Assembly (NCBI GenBank): GCA_963798195.1
Contig: CAWCSF010000008.1
Coordinates: forward strand, 1 to 64,000
Direction of reading: 5' to 3'
From: CAVSRC01 sp963798195
GTDB taxonomy: Bacteria > Pseudomonadota > Alphaproteobacteria > Rhizobiales > Kaistiaceae
DNA: 64,000 nt
The notes under the pieces are model-generated. The model did no database searches. It worked only from the letters and a program-made list of their open reading frames with translations, and was not told the DNA's origin. The position numbers and the translations under genes are program-made. Below, in pieces: positions 26,449-35,828 of this stretch. The first letter of the stretch is position 1. Each line of letters opens with the position of its first letter.

Positions 26449-26453
26449 ACACA

Positions 26454-27468
26454 ATGAGCAGGCCAGGTCTTTCGGTGGTGGTGCTCGCTGCCATCGGCTT
26501 TGCCGTCGCCGCCGAAAGCGCTGTCGCGGGCGAGTTCACCGTCACGGCGATCAGCGTCGAGGAGTTGAAGGCGGTGTTCGGCGAGGTCAAAAGCCGCCAT
26601 GTCCTCCCGGCCCGCGCGCGCATTGGCGGCACGATCGCCGCGATTTCCGTTTCCGAGGGAACGGAGGTCGAAAAGGGACAGGTGATCGCGAAAATCGTCG
26701 ACGACAAGATCGCCCTTCAGGTCGAAGCCGCCGATGCGGAGATCAAGGCGATCGAGTTCCAGCTCGAAAACGCCCGTGTCGATCTCGATCGCGCGAAGAG
26801 CCTGCTCAAGTTCCGGTTCGACGACCAGGAGCCGCGTCGACCAGGCACAGACCCAATTCGACGTTCTGACCAACCAGCGCGCCGCGGCCGAAGCGAAGCG
26901 CTCCGTCATCACCCAGCAGGCCATCGAGGGCGACATCGTTGCGCCGGAGTCCGGCAGGGTGCTCAGCGTACCGGTGACGCCGGGATCGGTGGTGCTCCCC
27001 GGCGACACCATCGCAACCGTGGCTGGCGGCGGTTACTTCCTGCGGCTGTCGCTGCCGGAACGTCACGCCGCCGAGATCGCCGAAGGTGGCACGGTCGTGG
27101 TCGGCGCCCGGGTCCTGTCCGAGACAGCAGAGCTCGACGCCGCGGCGGTGCGCCGTGGCAAGCTGATCAAGGTCTATCCCGAGATACGCGATGGCCGCGT
27201 CCTCGCCGATGTCGAGGTGGATGGCCTTGGCGACTATTTTGTCGGCGAGCGGACGCTGGTTCGCGTCCCGGTCGCCCATCGCACCGTTTTGGCCGTTCCG
27301 CCTGACGCCGTGACAACCCGCCGCGGCATCGACTATGTCCAGCTCGCCACTCAAGACGGCCCCGTCGATGTTGCCGTGGTGCTGGGCGAGAGCTTCGAAG
27401 AGGGTGGCGCCGGACTGATTGAAGTTCTCACCGGGGTTGCGGCCGGCGACCGGCTTCTTGTGCCATGA
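26454..27468 (+). CDS. RND efflux periplasmic adaptor (HlyD/MFP family), one frameshift
   Basis: About 337 residues once corrected. A signal peptide (LSVVVLAAIGFAVAAESAVA) is followed by the barrel-sandwich half RARIGGTIAAISVSEGTEVEKGQVIAKI, a coiled-coil hairpin (AADAEIKAIEFQLENARVDLDRAKSLL, then RVDQAQTQFDVLTNQRAAAEAKR) and the second half DIVAPESGRVLSVPVTPGSVVLPGD. The frame breaks at the hairpin tip; deleting one T at 26811-26812 gives LLKSGSTTRSRVDQAQ and restores the reading. The stop overlaps the RND start (ATGA). It bridges the inner-membrane pump to an outer-membrane channel encoded elsewhere. Confidence 0.88.
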
Positions 27469-30400
27469 AGCTGGGACTTGCGGGGCGCCTGACGCAGGGC
27501 TTCATCGGCTCGCCACTCACGCCGTTGTTTTTGCTCTCCGCCTTGGCGCTCGGCATCGTCGCGCTCCTCACGCTGCCGCGCGAGGAAGAGCCGCAGATAT
27601 CGGTGCCGATGGTCGACATTCACGTGCGCGCCGATGGCCTCAAGGCCGAGGACGCGGTCAAGCTGGTCACGGAGCCGCTTGAGACGATCGTCAAGAGCAT
27701 CGACGGCGTCGAGCACGTCTATTCCCAGACTGTGGACGATGGCACGGTGGTCACCGCCCGCTTCGTCGTCGGCACCAGCGCCGACGCGGCGATCCTGCGG
27801 GTGCACGACAAGGTGCGGGCGAATCTGGATCGCATTCCGGTCGGCATCGGCGAACCGCTCATCGTCGGACGCGGCATCGACGATGTCGCCATCGTCGTCG
27901 TGACACTGACCCCGAAACCGGAGGTCGCGGCGCACTGGACCGCCAACGGACTGACCCGGCTTGCCCGCGAGCTTCAGGTCGAGGTCTCCAAGCTGCCCGA
28001 TATCGGCCTCACCTACATTGTCGGCGACCAGCCGGAAGAAATCCGCGTCGAGCCGGATCCGGAGCGGTTGTCGCTGCTGGGCGTCACGCTGCAACAACTT
28101 GCCGCCAAGGTCGAAGGCGCGAACCGCTCGTTCCAGGCTGGAACCGTACGCGACAATGGGCAGCAGATTGCGCTGGTTGCCGGCCAAACGCTCCAGACGC
28201 TACCCGAAATCGGCAACATCCTGCTCACCACCCGCGACGGCCGCCCGGTCTACGTGCGCGACGTTGCGAGCGTCTCGCTGGCAACCACGTCGAAAGAGAC
28301 GCGCGTTGCCGACGTTCGCAAGGCCGACGGGACATTGATCACGACACCCGCCGTATCGCTGGCTATTGCCAAACGTTCCGGCACGAACGCAGTCGTCATC
28401 GCCGAAAACGTCGTCGAGCGGCTCGAGGCGGTGCGCGGCAACATCTTCCCGGAAGGTGTCGAGATGACCGTCACCCGCGATTACGGCGAAACAGCCAACG
28501 AAAAGGCGAACGAGCTGCTGTTCCACCTCGCCCTCGCCACCGTTTCGATCGTCCTGCTGGTTGCCTTCAGCATCGGCTGGCGCGAAGCGGCCGTGGTCGC
28601 CATTGTCATTCCGACGACAATCCTGCTGACCCTCTTCGCCTCGCGCCTGATGGGCTACACCTTGAACCGGGTGAGCCTCTTCGCGCTCATTTTCTCGATC
28701 GGTATTCTGGTCGACGACGCCATCGTCGTCATTGAGAACATCGCCCGCCACTGGGGCATGGACGACAGGCGAACCCACCGGCAGGCGGCCATCGAAGCCG
28801 TCGACGAGGTCGGCAACCCGACGATCGTCGCCACGTTGACCGTCGTTGCGGCGCTGCTGCCCATGCTCTTCGTTTCAGGCCTGATGGGGCCCTACATGAG
28901 CCCGATTCCCGCGAACGCCTCGGCGGCGATGCTGTTCTCGTTCTTTGTCGCGGTCATGCTGACGCCGTGGCTGATGATGCGGCTGAGAAAGAAGGGAGCG
29001 CCACCGCACGAAGCCAAGCACGGCCAGATCGGCATGCTCGGCCGCGCCTACGTCAAGGTCGCCAGCCCGCTCCTGGCGAGCCGGGCACGGGCCTGGAGCT
29101 TCCTTTTGATCGTTGGCGTGCTCACCATTGGGTCGCTGGGGCTCCTCTATACCAACCACGTCACCGTCAAGCTGCTGCCCTTCGACAACAAGACCGATCT
29201 CCAGATCGTGGTCGACCTGCCCGAAGGATCGTCGGTCGAGGAAACGAATCGCGTGCTTCAGCAGGCGGTCGCGCGCGTTGCGCCCATAGCGGAGATCACG
29301 TCATTCCAGACTTATGCCGGGACGTCCGCGCCGTTCAATTTCAACGGTCTCGTCCGCCACTACTATCTGCGCTCAGCGGCTTATCAGGGCGATGCCCAGG
29401 TCAACCTCACCCCGAAGGGCGACCGAAGCCGCACCAGCCATGACGTCGCGCTGGAGATACGCGAGCGGCTGAAGGGAATGGATGTTCCGGCCGGAACCTC
29501 GATCAAGGTTGTCGAGCCCCCACCCGGGCCGCCCGTGCTGTCGACGCTGCTGGCGGAAATCTACGGACCGGACGCCGCAACCCGCCGCGCCGTCGCGGCA
29601 AAGGTTCGGCAAACCTTCGAAAGCGTCCCGTTCATCGTCGACGTGGACGATTCCTACGGCGTTCAGTCGGAACGGGTCCGCCTTGCCGTCGATCAGGACA
29701 GCCTCGAATACCATAAGGTCGAGGAGGGTGACGTCTACGGCGCCATCGCCGCCTATTACGGTGGCGAGACGGTGGGGTTTTCGCATCGCGGCGGCGGGCG
29801 TCAGCCGATCCCGATCCGGCTCGCACTGGACAAATCGAACCGCGTCGTCAACGAACCGGCGCTGACGTCTGCCGATCCCTGCCAACAGCATTCCCGGTTC
29901 GGCCGGCGTCGTCGAACTGGGCGATGTCGTACACGTCGTCCGCGAGCAATCGTCGTTTCCGGTCTTCCGTCACAACGGCCGCGCCGCGGAGATGGTGACC
30001 GCCGAACTCGCCGGCACCTTTGAGGCCCCGCTCTACGGAATGCTGGCGGTCAACGCCGCCATCAAGGATGCGGACTGGGGCGACGTGCCGAAGCCGGCGA
30101 TCGCCCTTCATGGCCAACCCGCCGATGAATCGCACCCGACCCTGCTTTGGGACGGCGAATGGGAGGTCACCTGGGTGACTTTCCGCGACATGGGCGCGGC
30201 TTTCATGGTGGCGATCTTCGCCATCTACGTCCTGGTCGTGGCGCAGTTCGGTTCGTTCAAGCTGCCGCTGGTCATCCTCACGCCGATCCCGCTGACCTTC
30301 ATCGGCATCATGTTCGGCCACTGGATCTTTCACGCGCCGTTCACGGCGACGTCCATGATCGGCTTCATCGCGCTTGCCGGCATCATCGTCCGCAACTCGA

Positions 30401-30681
30401 TCCTGCTGGTCGATTTCATTCGGCAGGCGCGGTCGCCGGGTCGGCCGCTGCTGGATGTGCTCCTCGAGGCTGGCGCCATCCGCTTCAAGCCCATCCTGTT
30501 GACCGCCCTGGCCGCGATGATCGGCGCTGCGGTCATCCTCGCCGACCCGATCTTCCAGGGGCTGGCGATTTCCCTCCTCTTTGGCCTCGCCTCGTCCACT
30601 TTGCTGACCGTTCTTGTGATTCCGGCGATCTACGTTGCTCTCCGTGGAGAAAGGCAGCCGACCCCCGCTGTCGATGCTTGA
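27465..30681 (+). CDS. RND efflux transporter, AcrB/CusA-like permease, one frameshift
   Basis: About 1071 residues after correction. The N-terminal half has one helix, a porter region and the membrane block FSIGILVDDAIVVIENIARHWGMDD (RND motif with paired Asp). The second half has VTFRDMGAAFMVAIFAIYVLVVAQFGS and GFIALAGIIVRNSILLVDFI. The region HDKVRANLDRIPVGIGEP fits hydrophobe RND pumps. A break near 29871 is healed by deleting one G, restoring LTSPIPANSIPGSAGVVELGDVV. As a proton-driven trimer it exports a hydrophobic or toxic compound; the linked SqrR-like regulator suggests induction by reactive sulfur. Confidence 0.9.
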
Positions 30682-30709
30682 CATCCGGGCTGATGTTCAC
30701 GTTATGTTC
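30678..30709 (+). promoter_or_regulatory. dinB promoter with LexA operator
   Basis: GTTC-ACGTTAT-GTTC at 30695-30709 is an exact match to the alphaproteobacterial LexA box GTTC-N7-GTTC. A perfect -35 hexamer TTGACA (30678-30683) is followed after 17 bases by GTTATG (or after 19 by TATGTT), so the LexA site covers the -10 region. The -35 starts inside the stop codon of the RND gene. This predicts SOS induction of dinB. Confidence 0.8.
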
Positions 30710-30783
30710 ACTCAGGCGCGGACTCATCCGGAACCCGGTGAACTGCGGTTGAATGCACGCGAATCCGCGGCGAAACGGTCGCT

Positions 30784-32031
30784 ATGGCAGCGGTTCCCAA
30801 CATCCTTCATGCGGACCTCGACGCCTTTTATGCGTCGGTCGAACAACTGCTGAATCCGGAGTTGCGGGGCAGGCCAATCGCCGTCGGCGGCGGCGTGGTT
30901 TTGGCTGCGTCCTATGAGGCGAAAGCCTTCGGCGTCCGCGGCGGCATGCCCGGGAAGCGCGCTCGCGAGCTGTGCCCGGAGCTCATGTTCGTCGGCGGCC
31001 ACTTCAAGGACTACCAGCGACTCGGCGACGCCGCCATCGCCGTGCTCGGCGATTTCACGCCGCTCGTCGAGCGCATCTCTATCGACGAGGCCTTCGCCGA
31101 TGTTTCCGGCACGGCACATCTTTTCGGGCCGCCGACGGACATCGCAAAGGCGATCCGCCGGCGTGTGCGGTCGGAGCTAGGCCTGCCGATTTCCGTCGGC
31201 GTGGCGCGGACCAAGCACCTCGCCAAGATCGCCTCTCAGGTCGCCAAGCCGGATGGCCTTGTCGTCGTCGATCCCGAAACCGAACTTGCATTTCTCCATG
31301 ATCTGCCCGTCGGGCTGATGTGGGGCGTCGGCCCGGTGACCCAGGCGCGCCTCGCCGAGGCCGGGGTGCAGACCATCGGCCAACTCGCCGAGACGCCCGG
31401 CTGGTCGCTGGAGCATCTGCTCGGTCACGCGGTCGGCGAGAAACTTTCCGCGTTGGCCTGGAACCGCGATCCGCGGGAAATCCGCACGCAGCATCGCGCA
31501 CACTCGGCCGGCGCCCAGTCGGCGCTTGGCAGGAAGCCAGCCATTGAGAGCGTCATCCGCCCCGCGCTGCGGCATCTCGCGGACAGGGTCGGCTCGCGCC
31601 TCAGGGCCAAGTCGCGGTCGGGGCGCACCATCACCGCGCGCGTTCGCTTCGCCGACCTGTCGGCGGTCACCCGGTCCATCACGCTTCCGGCACCGATCTC
31701 GGCAACGGCCATCCTCGCGGAAGTGGCCGAGGACCTGGTGCGCGCCGCTCTTGCGGATCACCCCGGGGAGCGGACGATTTCGCTCCTGGCAATCTCGGTT
31801 TCGCACATCGAGGCCGAGACCATGCTGCAACTGGAGCTTCCATTGGGGCTGGCCGACGAGGCGCGCCTGCCCGGCGCCAAACGCGGCGCGGCGCGCTGGT
31901 CGGCCGATCGCGCCATCGATGCGATCCGGGATCGTTTCGGCTGGGAATCGGTAGGCTACGGCTCGGTCGCGCTGGAGTCGTCCCGCTCGGTCCCGGATGC
32001 GTTCCGCGAACTCGCCGAAAAGGATCTGTGA
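30784..32031 (+). CDS. dinB: DNA polymerase IV (Y family)
   Basis: A 415-residue translesion polymerase. Catalytic acids are in ILHADLDAFYASVEQ (D11, E20) and RISIDEAFADVSG (D101, E102); the helix-hairpin-helix region (WGVGPVTQARLAEAGVQTIGQLAE) and the little-finger domain follow. It copies past damaged bases and extends mismatches with low fidelity. The C-terminus has no clear clamp-binding QLxLF end, but MLQLELPLG near residue 350 could serve. Transcribed alone behind a LexA-controlled promoter. Confidence 0.95.
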   Translation: MAAVPNILHADLDAFYASVEQLLNPELRGRPIAVGGGVVLAASYEAKAFGVRGGMPGKRARELCPELMFVGGHFKDYQRLGDAAIAVLGDFTPLVERISIDEAFADVSGTAHLFGPPTDIAKAIRRRVRSELGLPISVGVARTKHLAKIASQVAKPDGLVVVDPETELAFLHDLPVGLMWGVGPVTQARLAEAGVQTIGQLAETPGWSLEHLLGHAVGEKLSALAWNRDPREIRTQHRAHSAGAQSALGRKPAIESVIRPALRHLADRVGSRLRAKSRSGRTITARVRFADLSAVTRSITLPAPISATAILAEVAEDLVRAALADHPGERTISLLAISVSHIEAETMLQLELPLGLADEARLPGAKRGAARWSADRAIDAIRDRFGWESVGYGSVALESSRSVPDAFRELAEKDL

Positions 32032-32275
32032 GGGCGCGGCAAGTCCTGTCGCCGACTGTCATGCCATCGCCGCAAACATCCGCAAGTTTTAGTCCGCGCG
32101 TTAATGAAGTGGCGTCGCGCTCGTGTCAGTTTCGCCGAGTGAATTTGGATTGTCATGCTGTTACGTGACGTTGGCTGACAAGAACCGCGTGATCCCGCCC
32201 GTCCGGGCATCCTTTGCCGTGCGGTCGCGCGAATCCCACGGGAACGCATTGGCCAGACACCAAAGGGAGATGCAT

Positions 32276-32879
32276 ATGCTTCAGTCGTCGAAGACGCTTT
32301 TCCTCGCCGCCGGGTTCTCGTTTGTCGCTTTCAGCGCCGCGATCGCCGAGACACCGACGGCGGCGCAGCAGCAGGCGATCCGGTCCAACTGCGTCAGTGA
32401 TTATCGGGCGCACTGCTCGAGCGTTCCGACAGGCGGCATGGATGCCCTGATCTGCCTGGAGCAGAACAGCGCCAGCCTGTCACCCGCCTGCAAGACGGCG
32501 GTCGAGGCGGTTGAGCCCGCGTCGAGCGCGCCGGCTGCTGCGGCCATCGACGGCCGCCGCTCCGGCCGCGACAACCACCCCCGCGCCCGCCGCATCCGCG
32601 ACGCCGGCAACGACCGCAAAGCCGGCCACGACCACGGCCGCCCCGGCCGACGCCGCGAAGACGGCAGCGCCGGCCGCGATGAGCCCGGCCACCGAACCGA
32701 AGCTGACCTTCCGCCAGGAAATGGCAATTGCCGCGGGCTCCTGCGCCGCAGATTTCCGGTTGCTCTGCCCGAACCTGCCGATCGGGCACGGCAATGTCCT
32801 GTTCTGCCTGCAGGTTCACGCGAACCGTTTGGCGCCAGAGTGCAAGACCGCGTTGACGAAGCTGGGCGTCAATCTGTAG
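32276..32879 (+). CDS. Secreted cysteine-rich repeat protein, one frameshift
   Basis: About 200 residues after correction. I start at the ATG at 32276, 6 bases after AGGGAG; another ATG lies two codons earlier. A Sec signal (MLQSSKTLFLAAGFSFVAFSAAIA) leads to two copies of a four-cysteine unit: NCVSDYRAHCSSVPTGG...ICLEQNSASLSPACK and SCAADFRLLCPNLPIGHG...FCLQVHANRLAPECK. These resemble the Golgi-apparatus-protein-1 type cysteine-rich repeat seen in proteobacterial exported proteins. They are joined by an Ala/Thr/Pro linker of about 50 residues. The linker frame breaks near 32548 and is healed by deleting one base. Function unknown. Confidence 0.78.
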
Positions 32880-32946
32880 TCACGCCGGAGACCCGTCCCG
32901 GCGATCGGCCGTAGCAGGCGGGGGCAACGAGGAGGCAGGCGATACG

Positions 32947-33807
32947 ATGGCATTGACCCGCAGGCGGATGGTTCAGTTGTCGGCGGCGGGCGCGGTTGCG
33001 GTCGCGACGGGCATTCGCACCGCAGCGGCCGGTTCGGCAACCGATGACGTACGTGCAAACGCCCTGCGCTTTTTCGGCGCGCGCGGATTTGTCGAGAAGC
33101 CGCCGCTCTCCATGCTCACAGACGCCGCCTTCAACGGCGGGCTGCGCTACGACGAAACCCGGCCCGAGCCTGTCGCGATCCCAGCGGTCAGTGTGCAGCC
33201 CGCGGCCCGGGTCGACGACATCGCCGAGAGGAGCCGCCCGGGCGTGCTGGCCAGCTTCACCATTTTCGGAGTCGCGCGTCCCGGCCCGGCGGAGCCGGGC
33301 GCGATGCTTTCCGACGTGATGGGGTTCCTTCTCAGCGAACGGAAACTCGACTTGGACCGGATGCTGTTCGTGTCGACAAGCCATTTCCGCCCGCTCATCG
33401 GCAGGCTCGAAGGCGTAACCGCCGAGCGCTTCCTCGAACGGCCTATGGACGAGGCGAGAGCAGCCGGTGACGGGTCCGGATTCTTCGCCCCCGCCGGGCA
33501 TCCCGATCGCCCGGACTATGCGACGGTCGGGGTTTACTACCGCGTACCAGGGGCGAGCGGCGTGCCCACGTCGTATCCGCCCGAGGACCATATCGAGATC
33601 GCCGAGGTCGGCATCGTACCCTCCGGTGGCGATCCGGACGCGCCGCAGATTGGCGGTTTCGGGATAGAGCGTGTTGCCATGGCGGAAGGCGAGAACGTGC
33701 CGAACTTCGAGGAGACACGGCTCAATCTGTTGCGCATCATCGAGGATGAGGCGGAGAGAACTGGCAAGGAACTGCCGCCGGGCTACAGGATGTTCGCTTC
33801 GCTTTAG
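32947..33807 (+). CDS. Tat-exported protein of unknown function
   Basis: A 286-residue protein with a twin-arginine signal (LTRRRMVQLSAAGAVAVATG, cut near AAA-GS). I recognise no family. Notable are SHFRPLIGRLEGVTAERFLERPMDEARAAGDGSGFFAP, then HPDRPDYATVGVYYRV and DHIEIAEVGIV, a His/Asp/Glu-rich beta-strand region that could hold a metal. Tat export implies folding, perhaps with a cofactor, before transport. It follows the cysteine-rich protein by 67 bases on the same strand and converges with the diguanylate cyclase, leaving 10 bases between stops. Confidence 0.75.
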   Translation: MALTRRRMVQLSAAGAVAVATGIRTAAAGSATDDVRANALRFFGARGFVEKPPLSMLTDAAFNGGLRYDETRPEPVAIPAVSVQPAARVDDIAERSRPGVLASFTIFGVARPGPAEPGAMLSDVMGFLLSERKLDLDRMLFVSTSHFRPLIGRLEGVTAERFLERPMDEARAAGDGSGFFAPAGHPDRPDYATVGVYYRVPGASGVPTSYPPEDHIEIAEVGIVPSGGDPDAPQIGGFGIERVAMAEGENVPNFEETRLNLLRIIEDEAERTGKELPPGYRMFASL

Positions 33808-33817
33808 GGACCGCGCC

Positions 33818-34798
33818 TCAATCGAAAAATCCGAAACTTCCTCGTCCGTCGATCTTGCACCGATAGAGGGCCGCGTCGGCCTTGTTCAGGAGCCGTTCCG
33901 GGTCCAGCCCGTGACGCGGCGCGACGGCGATACCGACGGACGCGCCAATCGAAATGCGCTGCTCGTCGATCATGTACGGCCGACTGACGGAATTCACCAA
34001 TCGGCCCGCAAACGCTGCGGCGTCGGAATCCCGGGCAATCGCCGTCTGGATCAGCGCGAATTCGTCGCCACCCAAACGTGCGACGGTATCCGTTTCCCGT
34101 TTCGCACGGTTCAGCCGCTCGGCGACCGCCCGCAACAGGTTGTCGCCCACGGCGTGACCGAAGCCGTCATTGACCGGCTTGAAGCGGTCGAGATCGAGGA
34201 AGAGGAGCGCGATGGATTCGCCCCGGCGCGCCCGTGCCACCGCTTGCTCAAGGCGATCTCGGAAAAGAATGCGGTTAGGGAGGCCAGTCAAGGGATCGTG
34301 GTGTGCCATATGCGCAACCGTCGCCTGGCTGCGCCGCTGCTCGGTCACGTCCAGATAGGTCGTGACGAAACCGCCACCCTTGAGGGGCATGCCTCGAATT
34401 TCGATGACGATACCGTTTGGCCGTGTCCGCTCGAAGACATGCGCCTTCTGCTGCCGCGCCAGATCCATGCGGAGCTCGACGTGCGCCTCGGGATCGCCGG
34501 CACCGTATTCGCCACGAATCGCGTTGAAACGGTAAATGTCTTCCAGTGACGGAAAGCCCTTGGCGAACATGTTGTCGGGATAATCGAGCAGTCGTTTCTG
34601 CTGTGCGTTGCACAGGACCATCCGCAGGTCCTTGTCGAAAACCGAGATGCCGCCAGGAAAATTGTCGACGACCGCTTCAAGCAGCCGCGCTCTTTCAATG
34701 AGGTTCTCGATTTCGTCGGCCCGATGATGCAGCAGGCGTTCGATCGAATTGTCTTTTGCGGACGTGGCGGAGGCAGGCGCGGGAACGCTGGCGGACAT
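33818..34798 (-). CDS. Diguanylate cyclase with PAS domain
   Basis: A 326-residue cytoplasmic protein: N-terminal helix, a PAS domain (about residues 40-150; LEAVVDNFPGGISVFDKDLRMVLCN) and a GGDEF domain (about 165-325; HDPLTGLPNRILFRDRL). The active site GGDEF is intact at 243-247, and the inhibitory site RETD (234-237) lies five residues before it, so product feedback is expected. It makes cyclic di-GMP, which favours attachment over swimming. No EAL domain and no membrane segment. It abuts the flagellar cluster, consistent with control of motility. Confidence 0.93.
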   Translation of the reverse strand: MSASVPAPASATSAKDNSIERLLHHRADEIENLIERARLLEAVVDNFPGGISVFDKDLRMVLCNAQQKRLLDYPDNMFAKGFPSLEDIYRFNAIRGEYGAGDPEAHVELRMDLARQQKAHVFERTRPNGIVIEIRGMPLKGGGFVTTYLDVTEQRRSQATVAHMAHHDPLTGLPNRILFRDRLEQAVARARRGESIALLFLDLDRFKPVNDGFGHAVGDNLLRAVAERLNRAKRETDTVARLGGDEFALIQTAIARDSDAAAFAGRLVNSVSRPYMIDEQRISIGASVGIAVAPRHGLDPERLLNKADAALYRCKIDGRGSFGFFD

Positions 34799-34849
34799 CT
34801 GGTGATCGCCTTCGGGGCTCCTCGCTCGGGGATAATGCGTCGAAACGGC

Positions 34850-35335
34850 TCATTTGGCTGCGGTCTTGGGGCTGGGTTTCAGGGTTTCCTTGTCGACATA
34901 GTTCAACTCGTCGACGAGCACGTCCTTGATGAGGTCCGCGCCCAATCGCTTGTTCACCGCTTCCTTGATGGCGGTGGTGATGTCGTCGAGGTTGTATTTA
35001 GAGATGTGGTCGAACTCGATCTTCCCATCCGTGTAGATGTGGCGGAAAGCCTCATCGAGCACGAACGGCTGCGGATCCATGGGGAATGCGTGAAGTTCCT
35101 TGGCATCGGCGGTGAAAACCACCTTGGCGACCACGTAGCCGCGCAATTCGCCGTCGGCGATCATCGGCACGGTGATTGCGCCCGGGCGGCGGAATTCGAG
35201 CCCCGAGGGTTCGTGCTCGCTACGGACAACATCGACGGTCGTGCCTGATTCCCATGTGGCAGCCATGTAGGTCGCACCCAGCGCGACCATGACCGCCCAC
35301 AGGCCGAGCCCGATCGTCTTCAGGGCAAGTGTCAC
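34850..35335 (-). CDS. FliL-like membrane-anchored protein (second copy in the cluster)
   Basis: About 161 residues from a GTG at 35335 that overlaps the upstream stop (GTGA); a TTG at 35353 is possible. One N-terminal helix (IGLGLWAVMVALGATYMAA) anchors a periplasmic domain whose end (FDHISKYNLDDITTAIKEAVNKRLGADLIKDVLVDELNYV) follows the FliL pattern of a helix then VLxxELxxV. It is distinct from the regular fliL at 57715. FliL-like proteins modulate stator units at the motor. Assignment is from pattern and location. Confidence 0.6.
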   Translation of the reverse strand: MTLALKTIGLGLWAVMVALGATYMAATWESGTTVDVVRSEHEPSGLEFRRPGAITVPMIADGELRGYVVAKVVFTADAKELHAFPMDPQPFVLDEAFRHIYTDGKIEFDHISKYNLDDITTAIKEAVNKRLGADLIKDVLVDELNYVDKETLKPSPKTAAK

Positions 35336-35811
35336 GCGCGAATGTCCCGGCAATTCCGCGTTTGTCCATACGTTCCGTCGGACTCGGCATCGCTCAGGAT
35401 GCCGACCATGAGATCGGAAACCTCACGCACCGCCTCAAGGTGAAACCCGAGAAGCCGCTGGTTCGCAGACAGTCGTGTGCGCAGAAGTGCCAGTCGCGCC
35501 TTGAGAGAGGCTTCCGGCCCTTGAGGCAGCGAGCGCGCCAGCCGGGTGATCTCGAGCAGGCTTTGGCTCTTTTGGCGATTGAGGTCGGCGAAGCTGATCT
35601 CCGTCCGGGAGTCCAGTGCCTCGGCCTCGGCAGCCAGCGTCGTTTCGAGTCGATCAAGCGCGGCCTCGAGCGCTGATGTTACGGCGGGCGGCAGCGCCTT
35701 CGATGGTTCGCTCCGCGTCGCGTGCCGTCGCGGCAGGTAGCCGGAAATGTCGAGTTCCGGACCGCTTCCGATAGGCCCGTTTGCCGCGGCAAGATTACTC
35801 TTCTGCATCAA
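35332..35811 (-). CDS. FlgN-like flagellar export chaperone (probable)
   Basis: A 159-residue mostly helical protein (LEAALDRLETTLAAEAEAL, LKARLALLRTRLSANQRLLGFHLEAVREVSDLMVGIL) without signal or membrane segment. The NQRLL core and size match FlgN-type chaperones, which escort the hook-junction proteins FlgK and FlgL to the export gate; both cargo genes are in this window. Overlaps the next gene by GTGA, and follows the flgJ-like gene by 17 bases. Confidence 0.6.
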   Translation of the reverse strand: MMQKSNLAAANGPIGSGPELDISGYLPRRHATRSEPSKALPPAVTSALEAALDRLETTLAAEAEALDSRTEISFADLNRQKSQSLLEITRLARSLPQGPEASLKARLALLRTRLSANQRLLGFHLEAVREVSDLMVGILSDAESDGTYGQTRNCRDIRA

Positions 35812-35828
35812 TTATCCTTCCCGGCGTT

